From the NCBI RefSeq assembly GCF_964355755.1, contig NC_092677.1, positions 13,476,601-13,540,600 of the forward strand: a stretch of DNA of 64,000 nucleotides. Direction: 5' to 3'. The DNA comes from Antedon mediterranea. Taxonomy: Eukaryota > Echinodermata > Crinoidea > Comatulida > Antedonidae. The position numbers and the translations under genes were made by a program. Below the pieces are notes generated by a model. The model was not told the origin of the DNA and did not search any database. It was given only the letters and a program-made list of their open reading frames with translations. Below are positions 23,101 to 33,282 of this stretch, piece by piece. Positions within the stretch are counted from its first letter, which is position 1; each line of letters begins with the position of its first letter.

Positions 23101-26100
23101 CACTTCGAATGAATTTCAATGTTTCATCTTTTTCTTGTAGTTTTATCAAGTCTTTAATGTCGCTGTGCAACAAGGATTTTGCCTCTGGTGTGTTTGGCAA
23201 ATTGTAATCAAGTGATTCTTTGAAATTAAGTGCCACATTTTCTGATGTTGTTTGATTTTGTTCAAGATATTGTCTAATACAATCCTGAGCTTTTATTTCG
23301 GGCAATACACGAGTTTGTGCTCTAGTAACTACTAGTACATCTTTTGGTTTGTCCCATTTATTTTCTGGGTCTAGATCATTGCCCAATAGACCATCGCTAC
23401 CAAGGCCTTCTATTACACCAACGATAACTTTGGTAGTAGGTATTTTTTCTGTGGTAATATGTACCTCAGCGGTAGGAATTTCTATGTTAGTGCGGCCTAT
23501 GCCTCGGACTAAGGTATACGAACCTGTGAGACTCTTTTGGGGAATAAACTGTTTATCAATCAATGTAATTGACGATCCTGTGTCTCTCAAAAATGTTATG
23601 GCTTTACCCTCAAGTATACCATTAATTAAGAAAGCTTTGTTCAAAGGCTCAGTCTTTGATGAGCCACTATGCACCGTGATGCACTTTAAGGAATCGTGCG
23701 GTCGTTGATTTTTTTGTCTTTGATTTTGATTTTGCCGACCTTGTGTGTTGCTAAATCGGGGAGGTTGTTGAGGAATAAATGGCCTGTTTAATGAATTCAG
23801 ATCTTGCTGATAGCTAGCATTAAAGTTTGGTCTGAATTGATGCTGATTTGGTGGATTTGTAGCCGGCCTGTTAAGTGCACTGTGATTTGGTGCAGAAGGA
23901 GGCGGGTTAAACCTTGGCCTGTTGTAAGTCGGTCTGTCAAACCTTGGTGGTTTGCTATTGTAGGGCTGCGGTCTGTAATGACTATTTGTGCCTATTTGCT
24001 TATTATTTAGCTTATGGCGTTGCCAATAATTAGGTATTATGCTGGCATACTCCTCCGCCTCTCTGGCAAAGTCAGCTGTATTTAATACTTTCTTTTGAAG
24101 TAAATGCTGGCGCATATCATTGGGAATGTTCTCTAAAACCTGTTCGCGTATTATTAATTGCGAAATACCTGCCGCATCATCAGCCGCAATGCCAGAGTAT
24201 CTCACCCAACAATCAAAATTATGCCCAACCTTTGTAATGTAGGAACGTATGCTTTCATTGTCATTTCGCTTTAAGTTCCTAAATTTTTGTCTGTAATGTT
24301 CTGGGGTCAGTTGAAACACTTCCAGTATCGTACATTTTAGGGTTTCGTAATCAAAATTTACGTCCATGATGGTATTCATGGCGTCTCGAGCCTTTCCCTC
24401 AATGCATTGGGAGATGCGTCGAACCCAAGTGGATTCCTCCCATTGTTCCCTTTTAGCATAACTTTCGAATGCCGTAAAATAAGCGTCAGCATCGATATTA
24501 TTAGTTAGTTTTTGTTTATATCGATCTATTTTTGTGGAGGCATATGAACTTGTGGTGCTATGACCATCATTACTCTCTCGTTGTATTTGAGCTCTTATAG
24601 TTTCAACATTTTCGTCTCGTGCTAATGTCTTATTTGCAATCTCTCTATCATATTCAATCTTTTTCCGTTCTAATTCTAACTTTTCTTTTTCCATTTCGAT
24701 TTTTTGATAGGCCAACCAATCATGCATGTGCATCAAAATCATTTGACCCCCAATTTCTACAGAAATTTTATCAAGTACCATATCCGGAATGTCGGTCTCG
24801 TTACCAGTATTTTGAGTGGTTTCGGGTATATCTGGTACAACAGTACTATTTTGAGAAGCAGCCTGAGAAGTTTGTGCTTCATCGGTATTCATTATGGAAC
24901 TTTGTTGAGATCTTAAGATCCTACTTGACTTATGTTTAGGCATTAATGTACTTATACAATATATAATGACTATGACTTAAGACGTAGTAAGATATATATA
25001 ACAAAACTTAAACTATAGTGCATCACAAACTTTTACCACAAAATGAAAAATGTACCTTTAACTTGGAACTCGACATTGATGATATTGACAGAAAGTTTTC
25101 CTTCCCTTTATGTTTCTGGCATGAAAACAATGTCATCCACAATGTTGGTAAAGTCTTGTTTCAGATCAAAATTCAAGTCAAACAATCCATCAAAAAAAAT
25201 TGTGAAGTGGTCCACCACAGCACAGTTCGTCTAATGTTAATAGTAACGGGTTAAAAACGTTTCCAGCACCGCTGCCACCATGTTACGGGCTTCGCATGAG
25301 TCCGAGCGGTTTACTTATGTAGTCATATAGGAGAAACGTCCGAGCGGCTTAATATTTAAAGTTATCAGACAAAGATGAACATCAAAAATGCATTAAAGTT
25401 AAAATAAGTATATTTCTTTAATGAACAGGCCCTCTTGCTGACCTGTGTCTGTTCACCTTCATACCAAAACTAAAACTAAACTTAAAACATATCATCTTAA
25501 CTATTTAAAAACCCCACTCTGACTTCTGATTGGCCAACAATATTCCAAGTAGTTTGATAAGTTAGCCTTTTTCAAAAATTGAGACAAAATTACCGTTAAC
25601 TTTGTCTGGGGCTTTTTTCTAGGCCACATGGTACCATATGATATGTGTAACTGTAAGAGGAGTAACTAAAGGTTACTGGATAATAACCTCTTTAGCATGA
25701 GTTATTATCACACCTACCTAGTTATTATATCATGCTCTTATTGTACTGTAAACTTTAAAATCATTTCGTTCAAAACGATGTGGTAGGCCTATTTCTCTCC
25801 CCTTTTGAGTATACCTTCCTCCTTCAATTCAATTCAACTTTATTTCAGACAAACTGTCCAGATGAAACATATAAATACAATAAAAAATAATACAAAGCAT
25901 TATGTGACAACCGTCATGGAAAGAGGACTAATAATTATTTGTTGACATATAGTGCCTCTTAAAATACATGTGGATTATGTTTTGGGATTTATTGGATGTA
26001 GACTGTAGACATTATTATATTATTGATTACTATAGTTTACAAAAACAACACATTATTATGGCTATACTGATACTAGTTAACACACGTAAAAGTATACATG

Positions 26101-29100
26101 AGATTATATATACAAAAGTTCTAATTTCTATCCATTTTCTATGCAACTTTGAATCTTTTAGAATACGAGAAAAAACACATGTAATTAAAGTATTACACCT
26201 TTCAACGCCCGCTGCCGTTTTACATACTGTAACAAATATCGAAAAGTAGATTTAATGCGCCTACATCTGTTTACAGTTTAGTCTTGTAGGCCGGCAGATT
26301 ACTAGTTCATGGGTCATGAACCGATCGTTTCTTTTATGAGTTATGTATTCTTAGGAAGTGACTTTCGTAATGTTAGTGTTTATTCAAAGAATGACCATTC
26401 TTTTATTCAAAGAATGACCATTCTTTTATTCAAAGAATGACCATTCTTTTATTCAAAGAATGACCATTCTTTTATTCAAAGAATCATTGCTGAACGACAC
26501 ATATTTGGTCAAATGTTTCCGGTAAAAACACCGAACGAACCCTCCTTCCAGTTTTGGTAATAGTATATTATAATATGCATGTTTTTTTTATTGAATTCTG
26601 CATAGTCTTATCCCCATGTTTATGACGAGTGTGTGGCGGTGGCATTGCGGAGTATATTGTGAGGCGAGAGATTGGTTGTTCATCTTTCAATTTTCGATGA
26701 TCAATGACCTTGGATTATTTAATGTCATTACGTCATGTCCCAGTCGTCGTCCAACTCTGTAAAATCGTTTTTTTCTTGACGACCGTCCCAAAGCGTCAAA
26801 TAATGTGCGCGTAACATAATCCAAGATCGTGACGTGACTTGAACCTAGAAAAAAAAACCACCATTTTATTTGGACAAAATTTCCACCAAACGTATGCGAA
26901 GTACCTCCATAAATGACGTATATGTCCTAGCTCCTAGGTCGTCGTATGTCGAACACCACCACGCCCGATGGAGATGGTGAAGCATCTTATAAATAACGTT
27001 CACCTTCACCACCATCGATTTTGTGAACCCGATGATCATTGTACAATTTCCATATGTGTTTTTGTTTCTTCTCCAGAGAAGGCAAAGGTTGGCATGAGAT
27101 CCGTCGTGTTATCAGCAAGCTTTTGCTTCCACCATTACAAGTGGATAATTATCAAGGCATTGTGAATGACATCATCACTGATATGGTTTCAAGACTCCGA
27201 TACATTCGTGACACGACCAATGAAAACGGCAGAATTCCAGATATGACCAATGAGCTTTATAAGTGGTCAATGGAAAGTATGTGTGACGTCATCAAATGTT
27301 CATTTTTGTATTCGTCCTTCAATGAATTTACTCCCTCTCCATTTTCTTGTTTTGTGTTAAAGTAAATGCTCTGCAAACCATTATTATTTCCAATATATTT
27401 TAATACTTAACCAATGGCTCTTCTGTAGAACAGTCTTTGCAGTACTTTACAGGCCTGGATAAAAAATAAATAAATATTAAATTTTTATCAAAGCTGTATT
27501 TATGATACTATTCGAGACCCGGATGGGATGTTTGGAGAATCAGATAGCTGATGGACCACAACAGTTCATCAAATCTATTCATAAGATGTTTGATTCTGGT
27601 CAGATCATGTTTGTTGCGTCACCAAAATTATTTCGAAAGTACAATCTGAAACCATGGAGGACACACGTTGAAGCGTGGGATTACATATTTAAATATGGTG
27701 AGATATAAGATTGGATGAGCTGTGCTCATGTTATTCCTTGTAAAGATGATCATAATGATGTTGAATCAAAATCACTGATAATGGTTATGTTGATGATGAT
27801 AGATGATGATGGATGACGGATTATGGACGATGATGGATGGATGATGACGATGATGAATGTTGACGATGATGAATGTTGACGATGATGAATGATAAATTAT
27901 GAATGGGATGATGGTGACGATGATGTTGATTGATGATGAATGGTGATGATGAATCATGAATGGGATGATGAATGATGATGACCCAAAGTCCCTATATAGA
28001 TGACGTCAATATTTGTGGAAGATTTTTGATAATTATTGATGACATTTTAGAACTAAAACAATTATATTACGAATAATATCTTAAGAAATAAATCAGTAGT
28101 AATTATAATATGTACGTGTGTTGCTTCAGCAAAGGAAACGATGGATGAGAGAGTGGAATACCTAAAAAACCTCTCGGAAGAAGAAATTTCGCAGACGAAA
28201 GGTCTAATCACTCGAATTCTAGCAAGTGATAAGATGACGGATCAAGAAATATATGCAAATATGTGTGAACTTTTACTCGCCGGTGTTGACACGGTAATAT
28301 GTAGTAATATTTTTGTCAATTTTACCATATTCCAAAAGCATTAGGCCAAAATAATCCGAGGCCTAAACATGGACCTCATTTTTCAGGATTAGTCAAGGAA
28401 TATGCCTACCATGCACGAACTGTAGATTGATTCACAATTTGACGGCTTGTTCAGTTTATGTCAAACTTTGTGTACTGTGTATGTGACGTTTTCATGGACA
28501 TTTTTTGCAATTTAAAAAAAAATTGTTTTCTTCTTTAAAAAAACAAACAAATAAAACCTTTTGTTATATTTCAAAAGCTCAGTGTGTCCTCATATGTGGC
28601 CAATGATATAATAATAATTCTGTATAGTATCATTGTTATTATATAGTGTCATTATCATTTTAATACATTTTTTTAACGAAAAAAAGTATTTACGTACCGT
28701 ATTTTAAGAATCAAATGTAGACCTACGGGAAATATGTTTACTTTTTTTTTTATTATTATTATTTTCCTTAAAATACAGACATCGAATACGTTAGCTTGGG
28801 CAATGTATGAATTGAGTAGAAATCTGGATATACAGGAGCAATTACATAATGAAGTGACGTCAGCAATTGGACGTCATCACATTGCATCTTCCAAAGACAT
28901 AAATAATTTACCAATTGTCAAAAACATCATTAAAGAGACGTTAAGGTCAGTGGTATACCATTAAGGACATCAGCTTATCTATTTCTTTGATCTATTTCCG
29001 ACTGCTTGTTTGAATGCAAAAACTTGTTTATACTATTATGATGTTGTTTTATAGCATGGAGATTACTTATGACGTTACATATAAAATAAAAGAGCTAGTT

Positions 29101-32100
29101 TGGATAAAATTTACGTGTGTTACGTCAAATTCTGTAATAACCGTCGCACTTTCTAATAAAGTTGTCGTACTTTGTAATAAGTAATAATCTATCGGTCTTT
29201 GTAATACAATAGCCTGGACCTATACATTATAGGTCCATGGGAATACAGTTGTCGCACTTTGTACCGTCGCTCTTTGTAATAAAGTTTTCGCACTTTGTAA
29301 TAACCTGTCCTTGTAATAACCATGGAGAAATAAGTTAGGAAGTTATTTCTCCATGTAATAACGTAACATACGAGTATAGGGTCATCCGATTAATTTCCGA
29401 GCATGACTTCCGAGCATGATGGAGGTTCTTTTCATACATGCTTCTTCAAAGTAAAACTCATAATAAAGATTATCGTTCTATTTGTTTACTAACCCCAAGG
29501 GAGTTCTAGCCACTGGTGGTGTGGGAGATCCGTTAAAGGTTATGGGGTTTCTTGCTTAATAATAATAATAATAATAATAATATTTATTTGGAACAACACT
29601 TTTTTAACAGTGGCACACATGCGTAGATGGTGCGTCCATACCAATTACAAAATTCAATACAAAAACAATGGAAAATAAAAACTGAAACTAAAATAAAACA
29701 TATTTGAGATAATGACATAAAATTTGACTCGACGCTATTACAAAACTTATTTACAAACTAAATCTACACTAATACAACTACTAATTTTGCAACAGCAATG
29801 GAAAAGAAAACAATTTTTTAATAATATAATAACAGTTGTGATACAATTGCATTTTTTAATTTCCAAGCACGGCTTGTGTACATTTTACAATAACTGTAAA
29901 ATACAGCATAAATGTCGTGAGAGTTATTTTTTATGAAATAACGTGCTTCCTAGGACATATTGAACCTTAATAGATAGGTCACCAGAAATAAAATTTACCT
30001 AAGTATCTACACAATTTATTGCAATAAGTTTACGTTGAAGTCTTTGTAATTCTTCAATTCTAATACAATGTAATTGTAACATATTACAAATAAACAGGAA
30101 ATGTTTAACATCTTCTTCACCTGACCCACAAACCTTACACTTATCATTTATAGATTATCAATGTTCCACTTATTTGTAATTTTTCCAAGTGTTAAAGTGT
30201 TTGAACGAAGTTTAAATTTTAAACTTGAGCCATAAAAATCTGTTTTATCCAGTATGTAAGGTTCTAGCCCAGGTGACTCTTTTATCAAAGAGTAATCAAG
30301 CAAAGATGATTTTCTTACTACTTCTTGTTTACAAAAAGTAGAATACGATTGTTTAATTGTATTTTCAAATGGCTTGACCCAGTTTATATCAATATCAGTA
30401 CCTGTACATACATCATTAAGAATGGCATTGAAACGTGAGCAAATTGAGTGTTAAAGACTATCATTGTACATGTAATCCACATTTCCGACATGTATACAAC
30501 ATCCACATTGTGTACATAAAGCAATTCGACGTTGTTGATAACTTCCGAAATGTCTTTCTTCTTAGAATGTATCCAGTTGTAAGTGCCAACAATAGAATTT
30601 TCGAAGATGATGTTGTTATTGGTGGCTACGAAATTCCAAAGAACGTAAGCTCTATTTCAATTTCAATAAAAAATCTCTATTTGTTCACGAAAATATATTA
30701 TACAATTGTATAAAAACTATAAAAGCTCGTACACCATAAACACGTTGTTCTTACACGGTTTCCTGATAATAGAACATACAAATATATAATATAAATATAA
30801 TTTGATAAAATAACAACACAGACATTTACAAATGCCATGGTTACGGTCAATTTCATTAATTAATTAATAGACTGTCTTGTTTTTAAGATATTATTATCTT
30901 TGAAAAGATGATTATATATATTTTATATACGTTTTTTTTTACATTACTAAAGCGTGGTTCCAATCACAAGCGATGGCTTATTCGCTTGTGATTGGTTAAA
31001 ACGCTTGCGTTGCGTTTACGTCCTTGCGTTACGTTCTAGTGGGAACCAAGCTTAAGATGCATAGACCAGGGAGTTGTTATTAGAAACTCCCTGCATAGAC
31101 CAACAAGTATAGACAAAAAAATAGTAGGCCTATCACAAAAAAAACACAATACACGCATTATAATTTGGGTGTTGCTATTGTTGGTATAAATTATTATTAT
31201 ACCTGCTATTGTGAGCATACTATTGTTCTGTAAAGTTCGGTCACCCCAGGCTTAGCAAAATTGGTCAATACAATACTTGTGTCTGCTTTATGCTACCTTA
31301 GTCAAGTGGGATGATTTTCCATTCACCGGTGTTTTCTATAAATCTCCTCGTATGCTGATATGTCTGGTATTTCTATATTTAAATTATCACACTATCTATT
31401 TTATTGACTTTACATATTTGTTTTGTATTTGATTTTATTATTATCATGATACAATACTGTATAATCCAAAAAAATATAGGAGGAAAATAATAATAATCAT
31501 AAGATTTATATTATTAGCAAATTATTCGTTATTGCCAACAAAATAACTAATGGACAAGCAGCAATCTGTTAATTACATGGCGTTTACAGAAAATAAAATA
31601 TCGTGTAGGCCAAAGTCATTATCATTAAATGTATAGCAAAATATTAAATCATTTTTATTATTAATGTGTTGGTTTATTACAATTTGTCTTTACTCTTGAT
31701 ATTTTCATAATCATTGAATTTATCTAGACATTTTCTTAGGAGAATTTGTTAGATCCTTGTATAGGACCAGTGGTAACAATACGGTACACTATTTTATTAG
31801 TGCTTTCTGGTTGTCTGTATAGTGTGTTGCTTGAAAAGTATCCGTGGGCCGCAATTGTAATTAAGAGGTGCTGGAAGTTACTATTTATGATCCCTAAACC
31901 TGAACTCGTATTGACACCAAAAGTGACACGCACGAACTGATGGAAACCAGCAACAAAGTTCTATACATGTTGTTGAAAACACAATAAAGATTACTTGAGC
32001 TTGAACCGTGTATAAAAATTAGCGCCCTAATGGTTTGTTAATGGTTCTATTTCCCTCTATTACACCTACTGTACTTTGCGTTTGTAGACTATCGTTGGTT

Positions 32101-32457
32101 CATTACAATATGTACTTGGTCACGATGAGAAAATATTTCCAGAACCTGACAGATTTATACCAGACCGCTGGAAAAGAGGTGAGGGTACGAAAGCGTCAAC
32201 GTTTGCTTCGGTACCATTTGGATTTGGCACCAGAATGTGTATTGGCAGGCGTGTTGCCGAGCTGGAACTCCACCTAGCATTAATTCGGGTAAACTTTTCG
32301 TTTCACTTTATAAGCATGTCGGAAAATGTTGATGCTGGGATAAATTAATAATAATAATAATAATAAGATTTTTATAGCGCACATACCACTCCAGAGTGCT
32401 CAAGGCGCATTTAAAAATAAAAAAGAAATAAATCATACAAATTAAAGTTAAAATATT

Positions 32458-32492
<35 letters not shown>

Positions 32493-32878
32493 GACATGTT
32501 GAGGCTTAACACGCTATGGAACTAGTTACCGCTTAACATCATTACTGTATTATACACTATACAGTACACAAGCGTTTATTACTCGTCGAAGTCTGTTCGT
32601 AAGGGCCTACCAACGTCAAGTTATTCAAAACACTGAAGCAAGAAGTATAAGTAAACGATTTGTTTGGTGGCCACATATAGTATTGTCAATAATCATAACA
32701 TAACTTGAAGTATAGGAACGAACTTATTCCAATATGGTAAATATTATTCTTTGTTTTACAGATAACACAACAATTTAAGATAACATACCTGGGCAAACCA
32801 AATGACAAAGTGAAGCCGGTTTTGAGGGGATTGTTAGCACCCGGAGAACTTCTACCAATTGGCCTCGAAGATCGTTAA
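17768..32878 (+). CDS. mitochondrial-clan cytochrome P450
   Basis: Nine exons (17768-17995, 18773-18963, 27077-27276, 27494-27697, 28130-28293, 28779-28945, 30566-30644, 32088-32288, 32762-32878) give 516 residues with continuous phase. The first 30 residues are Arg-rich with no membrane anchor, like a mitochondrial presequence. They are followed by the proline hinge IPGPKGWPFLGT, the helix C pattern GWHEIRR, the oxygen-binding helix I motif AGVDTTS, the K-helix ETLR, and the haem loop FGFGTRMCIGRR with its cysteine. The RxCxGRR form of the haem loop and the leader place it in the mitochondrial clan, which takes electrons from adrenodoxin and usually hydroxylates sterols. The substrate cannot be told. 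Intron 2 is enlarged by an antisense LTR retrotransposon, intron 6 contains a LINE fragment, and intron 1 a MITE. All catalytic motifs are intact, so the gene looks functional. Confidence 0.9.
18257..18442. mobile_element. MITE, family A (AAGCGTGGTTCCCACTAG ends)
   Basis: The left end AAGCGTGGTTCCCACTAG is inverted at the right end as CTAGTGGGAACCAAGCTT. Inner parts are also inverted: CGCAAGGACGTAACGCAA against TTACGTCCTTGTGTTACG. It sits in P450 intron 1. Other copies are at 30949-31054 (deleted left arm) and a fragment at 59103. Confidence 0.8.
18522..18538. repeat. poly-C tract
   Basis: A C run of about 16 bases in P450 intron 1, in otherwise AT-rich sequence. Confidence 0.8.
18997..19001. 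repeat. target site duplication, left copy
   Basis: CCTAC directly precedes the left LTR and is repeated at 25713-25717 directly after the right LTR. Confidence 0.85.
19002..19433 (-). repeat. LTR (3' LTR of the element)
   Basis: 432 bp, starting TGTTACGGGC and ending TTATCACA. I compared it with 25281-25712 and found no difference. Confidence 0.93.
19434..19443 (-). promoter_or_regulatory. polypurine tract of the retrotransposon
   Basis: On the minus strand AGTAGGGGGG abuts the 3' LTR. This is the expected place and composition for the plus-strand primer of an LTR element. Confidence 0.75.
20110..20149. repeat. poly-T (poly-A on minus) tract
   Basis: A T run of nearly 40 bases in the noncoding 3' part of the retrotransposon. 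Its length may be affected by assembly. Confidence 0.85.
20361..21149 (-). pseudogene. retrotransposon RT end and RNase H, shifted frame
   Basis: This frame continues the pol protein after the break at 21150-21154. It carries the end of RT (FLGLTGYYRKFI and the connection), then RNase H with the motif LLQTDASKTGIGAVL, a glutamate in AEQECLAI and ITDHKALKWL. It ends in a stop at 20361-20363. It has no start of its own that makes sense and is out of frame with gag-pol, so without frameshifting it would not be translated. Confidence 0.85.
21119..24943 (-). CDS. retrotransposon gag-protease-integrase-RT polyprotein, truncated
   Basis: The frame is 1274 codons. Residues about 140-310 are a gag capsid whose later part (W then REQVLENIP) resembles the SCAN fold. 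Residues 310-420 are an Asn/Pro/Arg-rich linker with no CCHC zinc knuckle. Protease has DTGSS at about 453. The integrase zinc domain (H, H, CKTCPQC) is at about 665-710, and its core has aspartates in GIDIAGP (about 736) and HDQGTNF and a glutamate in NGLTERF. A GPY-type C-terminal domain follows near 969, then RT with PNGDIRVCTDYR and YIDDI at about 1259. The frame then runs into an early stop because of five extra bases at 21150-21154. RNase H lies in another frame downstream. This copy should therefore not make active RT by itself. Confidence 0.9.
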   Translation of the reverse strand: MPKHKSSRILRSQQSSIMNTDEAQTSQAASQNSTVVPDIPETTQNTGNETDIPDMVLDKISVEIGGQMILMHMHDWLAYQKIEMEKEKLELERKKIEYDREIANKTLARDENVETIRAQIQRESNDGHSTTSSYASTKIDRYKQKLTNNIDADAYFTAFESYAKREQWEESTWVRRISQCIEGKARDAMNTIMDVNFDYETLKCTILEVFQLTPEHYRQKFRNLKRNDNESIRSYITKVGHNFDCWVRYSGIAADDAAGISQLIIREQVLENIPNDMRQHLLQKKVLNTADFAREAEEYASIIPNYWQRHKLNNKQIGTNSHYRPQPYNSKPPRFDRPTYNRPRFNPPPSAPNHSALNRPATNPPNQHQFRPNFNASYQQDLNSLNRPFIPQQPPRFSNTQGRQNQNQRQKNQRPHDSLKCITVHSGSSKTEPLNKAFLINGILEGKAITFLRDTGSSITLIDKQFIPQKSLTGSYTLVRGIGRTNIEIPTAEVHITTEKIPTTKVIVGVIEGLGSDGLLGNDLDPENKWDKPKDVLVVTRAQTRVLPEIKAQDCIRQYLEQNQTTSENVALNFKESLDYNLPNTPEAKSLLHSDIKDLIKLQEKDETLKFIRSEVKDKSCTKDQDVCFYKENGIIMRKCQPQTRFRKQIDDQIVVPQEYREHIINIAHDKTGHLGVQKTQDRITQHFYWPGINHQVREHCKTCPQCQYLTKTKKQKQLLRPLPIIDIPFKRIGIDIAGPFCVTEDGNRYLLVLCDYATRYPEAIAIPDQTAVTVAQSLITVFSRVGLPSQIIHDQGTNFMSQIIVELCKKLGIEKIPTTPYHQQTNGLTERFIGTLKLMINSLSHVQRENWDRYIPLLLFSYREVPCEFTGYSPFHLLYGRQIRGPLSLIKQGFLGENTQTDIPSHLLGIAHNLTKWMASANHTKQKKQQKMKSYYDRTAKDIHYKVGEEVLIFLPEGAGKLDSKWQGPYKITKKVGEVDYEIHMPDKRKSHRIIHANLIKKWYTQEDARQISQCYCVTGVIQEIGNESLVQPVDYDLETQFLDDSIGPSYKQTQTWKDVKIADSISTKQKRELTNTLKKHTKAFSDVPGKTNVLTHTVKTTHETPIRQRAYRTPHSMMTKVKEEVDSMLSLGVIERSTSAYASPIVVVPKPNGDIRVCTDYRALNKITEFDPYPIPRIDQILDEVAKAKYISTLDLTKGFYQVPLDPQAKAKSAFVTPFGQFAYRVMPFGMMNSSATFQKLVDTVLMGCSAFCRQYIDDIANRFSLIRGKII
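25263..25280 (-). promoter_or_regulatory. retrotransposon primer-binding site, tRNA-Leu type
   Basis: On the minus strand TGGTGGCAGCGGTGCTGG starts immediately after the 5' LTR. Its complement ends CACCGCTGCCACCA, which fits the 3' end of a class of animal tRNA-Leu plus CCA, as I recall it. The tRNA assignment is from memory. Confidence 0.7.
25281..25712 (-). repeat. LTR (5' LTR of the element)
   Basis: 432 bp, the second copy, directly next to the primer-binding site and followed by the target duplication CCTAC at 25713-25717. Confidence 0.93.
26382..26485. repeat. 23-bp tandem array with a palindromic core
   Basis: About four and a half units, each with the imperfect palindrome AAGAATGACCATTCTT. 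It lies in P450 intron 2 to the right of the retrotransposon. Confidence 0.85.
27776..27980. repeat. (GATGAT)-type degenerate microsatellite
   Basis: Dense GATGATGATG and GATGATGAATG units in P450 intron 4. They generate a spurious His/Ser/Ile-rich open frame on the minus strand. Confidence 0.85.
29140..29310. repeat. degenerate CGCACTTTGTAATAA repeats
   Basis: Five or more copies of GTCGCACTTTGTAATAA-like sequence occur in P450 intron 6. Class unknown. Confidence 0.55.
29550..30440 (-). mobile_element. LINE fragment, same family as 1-975
   Basis: Read on the minus strand from about 30440, it gives FYGSSLKFKLRSNTL, closely like FYGASLKFKARSNTL in the fragment at the window start. After a frame break comes a C-C-H-C pattern (KCKVC, then EDVKHFL). 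The 3' end reaches an AAT-type tail near 29560. Stops and frame breaks show it is dead. It lies in P450 intron 6. Confidence 0.75.
30949..31054. mobile_element. MITE, family A, internally deleted
   Basis: It starts AAGCGTGGTTCC and ends CTAGTGGGAACCAAGCTT, and contains the same CAATCACAAGCGATGGCTTA segment as the copy at 18257. Part of the left arm is missing. It lies in P450 intron 7. Confidence 0.75.
32343..32490. repeat. interspersed repeat fragment with AAT run and (TA)n
   Basis: An AAT run is followed by GATTTTTATAGCGCACA and CTCAAGGCGCATTTA, a pattern I associate with short 3' ends of invertebrate retroposons. A pure TA run follows at about 32459-32488. It lies in P450 intron 8. Confidence 0.5.
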
Positions 32879-33282
32879 ATAATATTGCTTAATTGCGATA
32901 GATTGATGGTATGGAAGGCACTAATCTTAAGGGAAATAGAGTGGGAATAGGGACATAGTTGCGGTTTCGCGCGACCGACTATTCAACTCTTAGAACAGTA
33001 GAATATTTTATCGTATAAATATATCGTAAATATGCAACACTGTTCCTACCTAATTTTCGCACAAGTTCCAACTTATTACTGTATGTTTGTAACTTTATAC
33101 ATTCCTATTAGTGTTATAATAGTGTTATGCTGTACTGCACTTCGTACACTATTTACAACTGAACTTGTCCAACTTATATATTATATTTTGTAATCGGCAA
33201 GCTAATCTTAAAAAAAAATATTCACGAAGAATGATACTTGTTAATGTGTTCAATGTTTCGTATTTTACTATTATAACTAGAC
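32879..33282. other. spacer between convergent P450 and membrane-protein genes
   Basis: About 400 bases shared as 3' untranslated sequence of two convergent genes. I see no coding or structural element. Confidence 0.5.

Larger units (their letters stand above)
19002..25712 (-). mobile_element. Gmr1-like Ty3/Gypsy LTR retrotransposon, nearly intact
   Basis: A 6711-bp element in antisense orientation in P450 intron 2. It has 432-bp LTRs that begin TG and end CA, a 5-bp target duplication (CCTAC), a primer-binding site, a G-rich polypurine tract and a long gag-pol frame. The domain order is gag, protease, integrase, reverse transcriptase, RNase H. Integrase before RT is the Ty1/Copia order, but the sequences are of Ty3/Gypsy type; that combination defines the Gmr1 group known from deuterostomes. 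The LTRs look identical by eye, so insertion was recent. One frame break interrupts RT. The region 19434-20360 between RNase H and the LTR is noncoding and holds a poly-T tract. Confidence 0.92.

Noticed and set aside
23349-24939. Plus-strand frames inside the retrotransposon
   Set aside because: Antisense to gag-pol and without domains.
26382-26485. CRISPR-like look of a short repeat array
   Set aside because: Units are directly abutting with no spacers, in an animal intron; it is a simple tandem repeat.
27772-27957. His/Ser/Ile-rich minus-strand frame
   Set aside because: Produced by a GATGAT microsatellite in a P450 intron.
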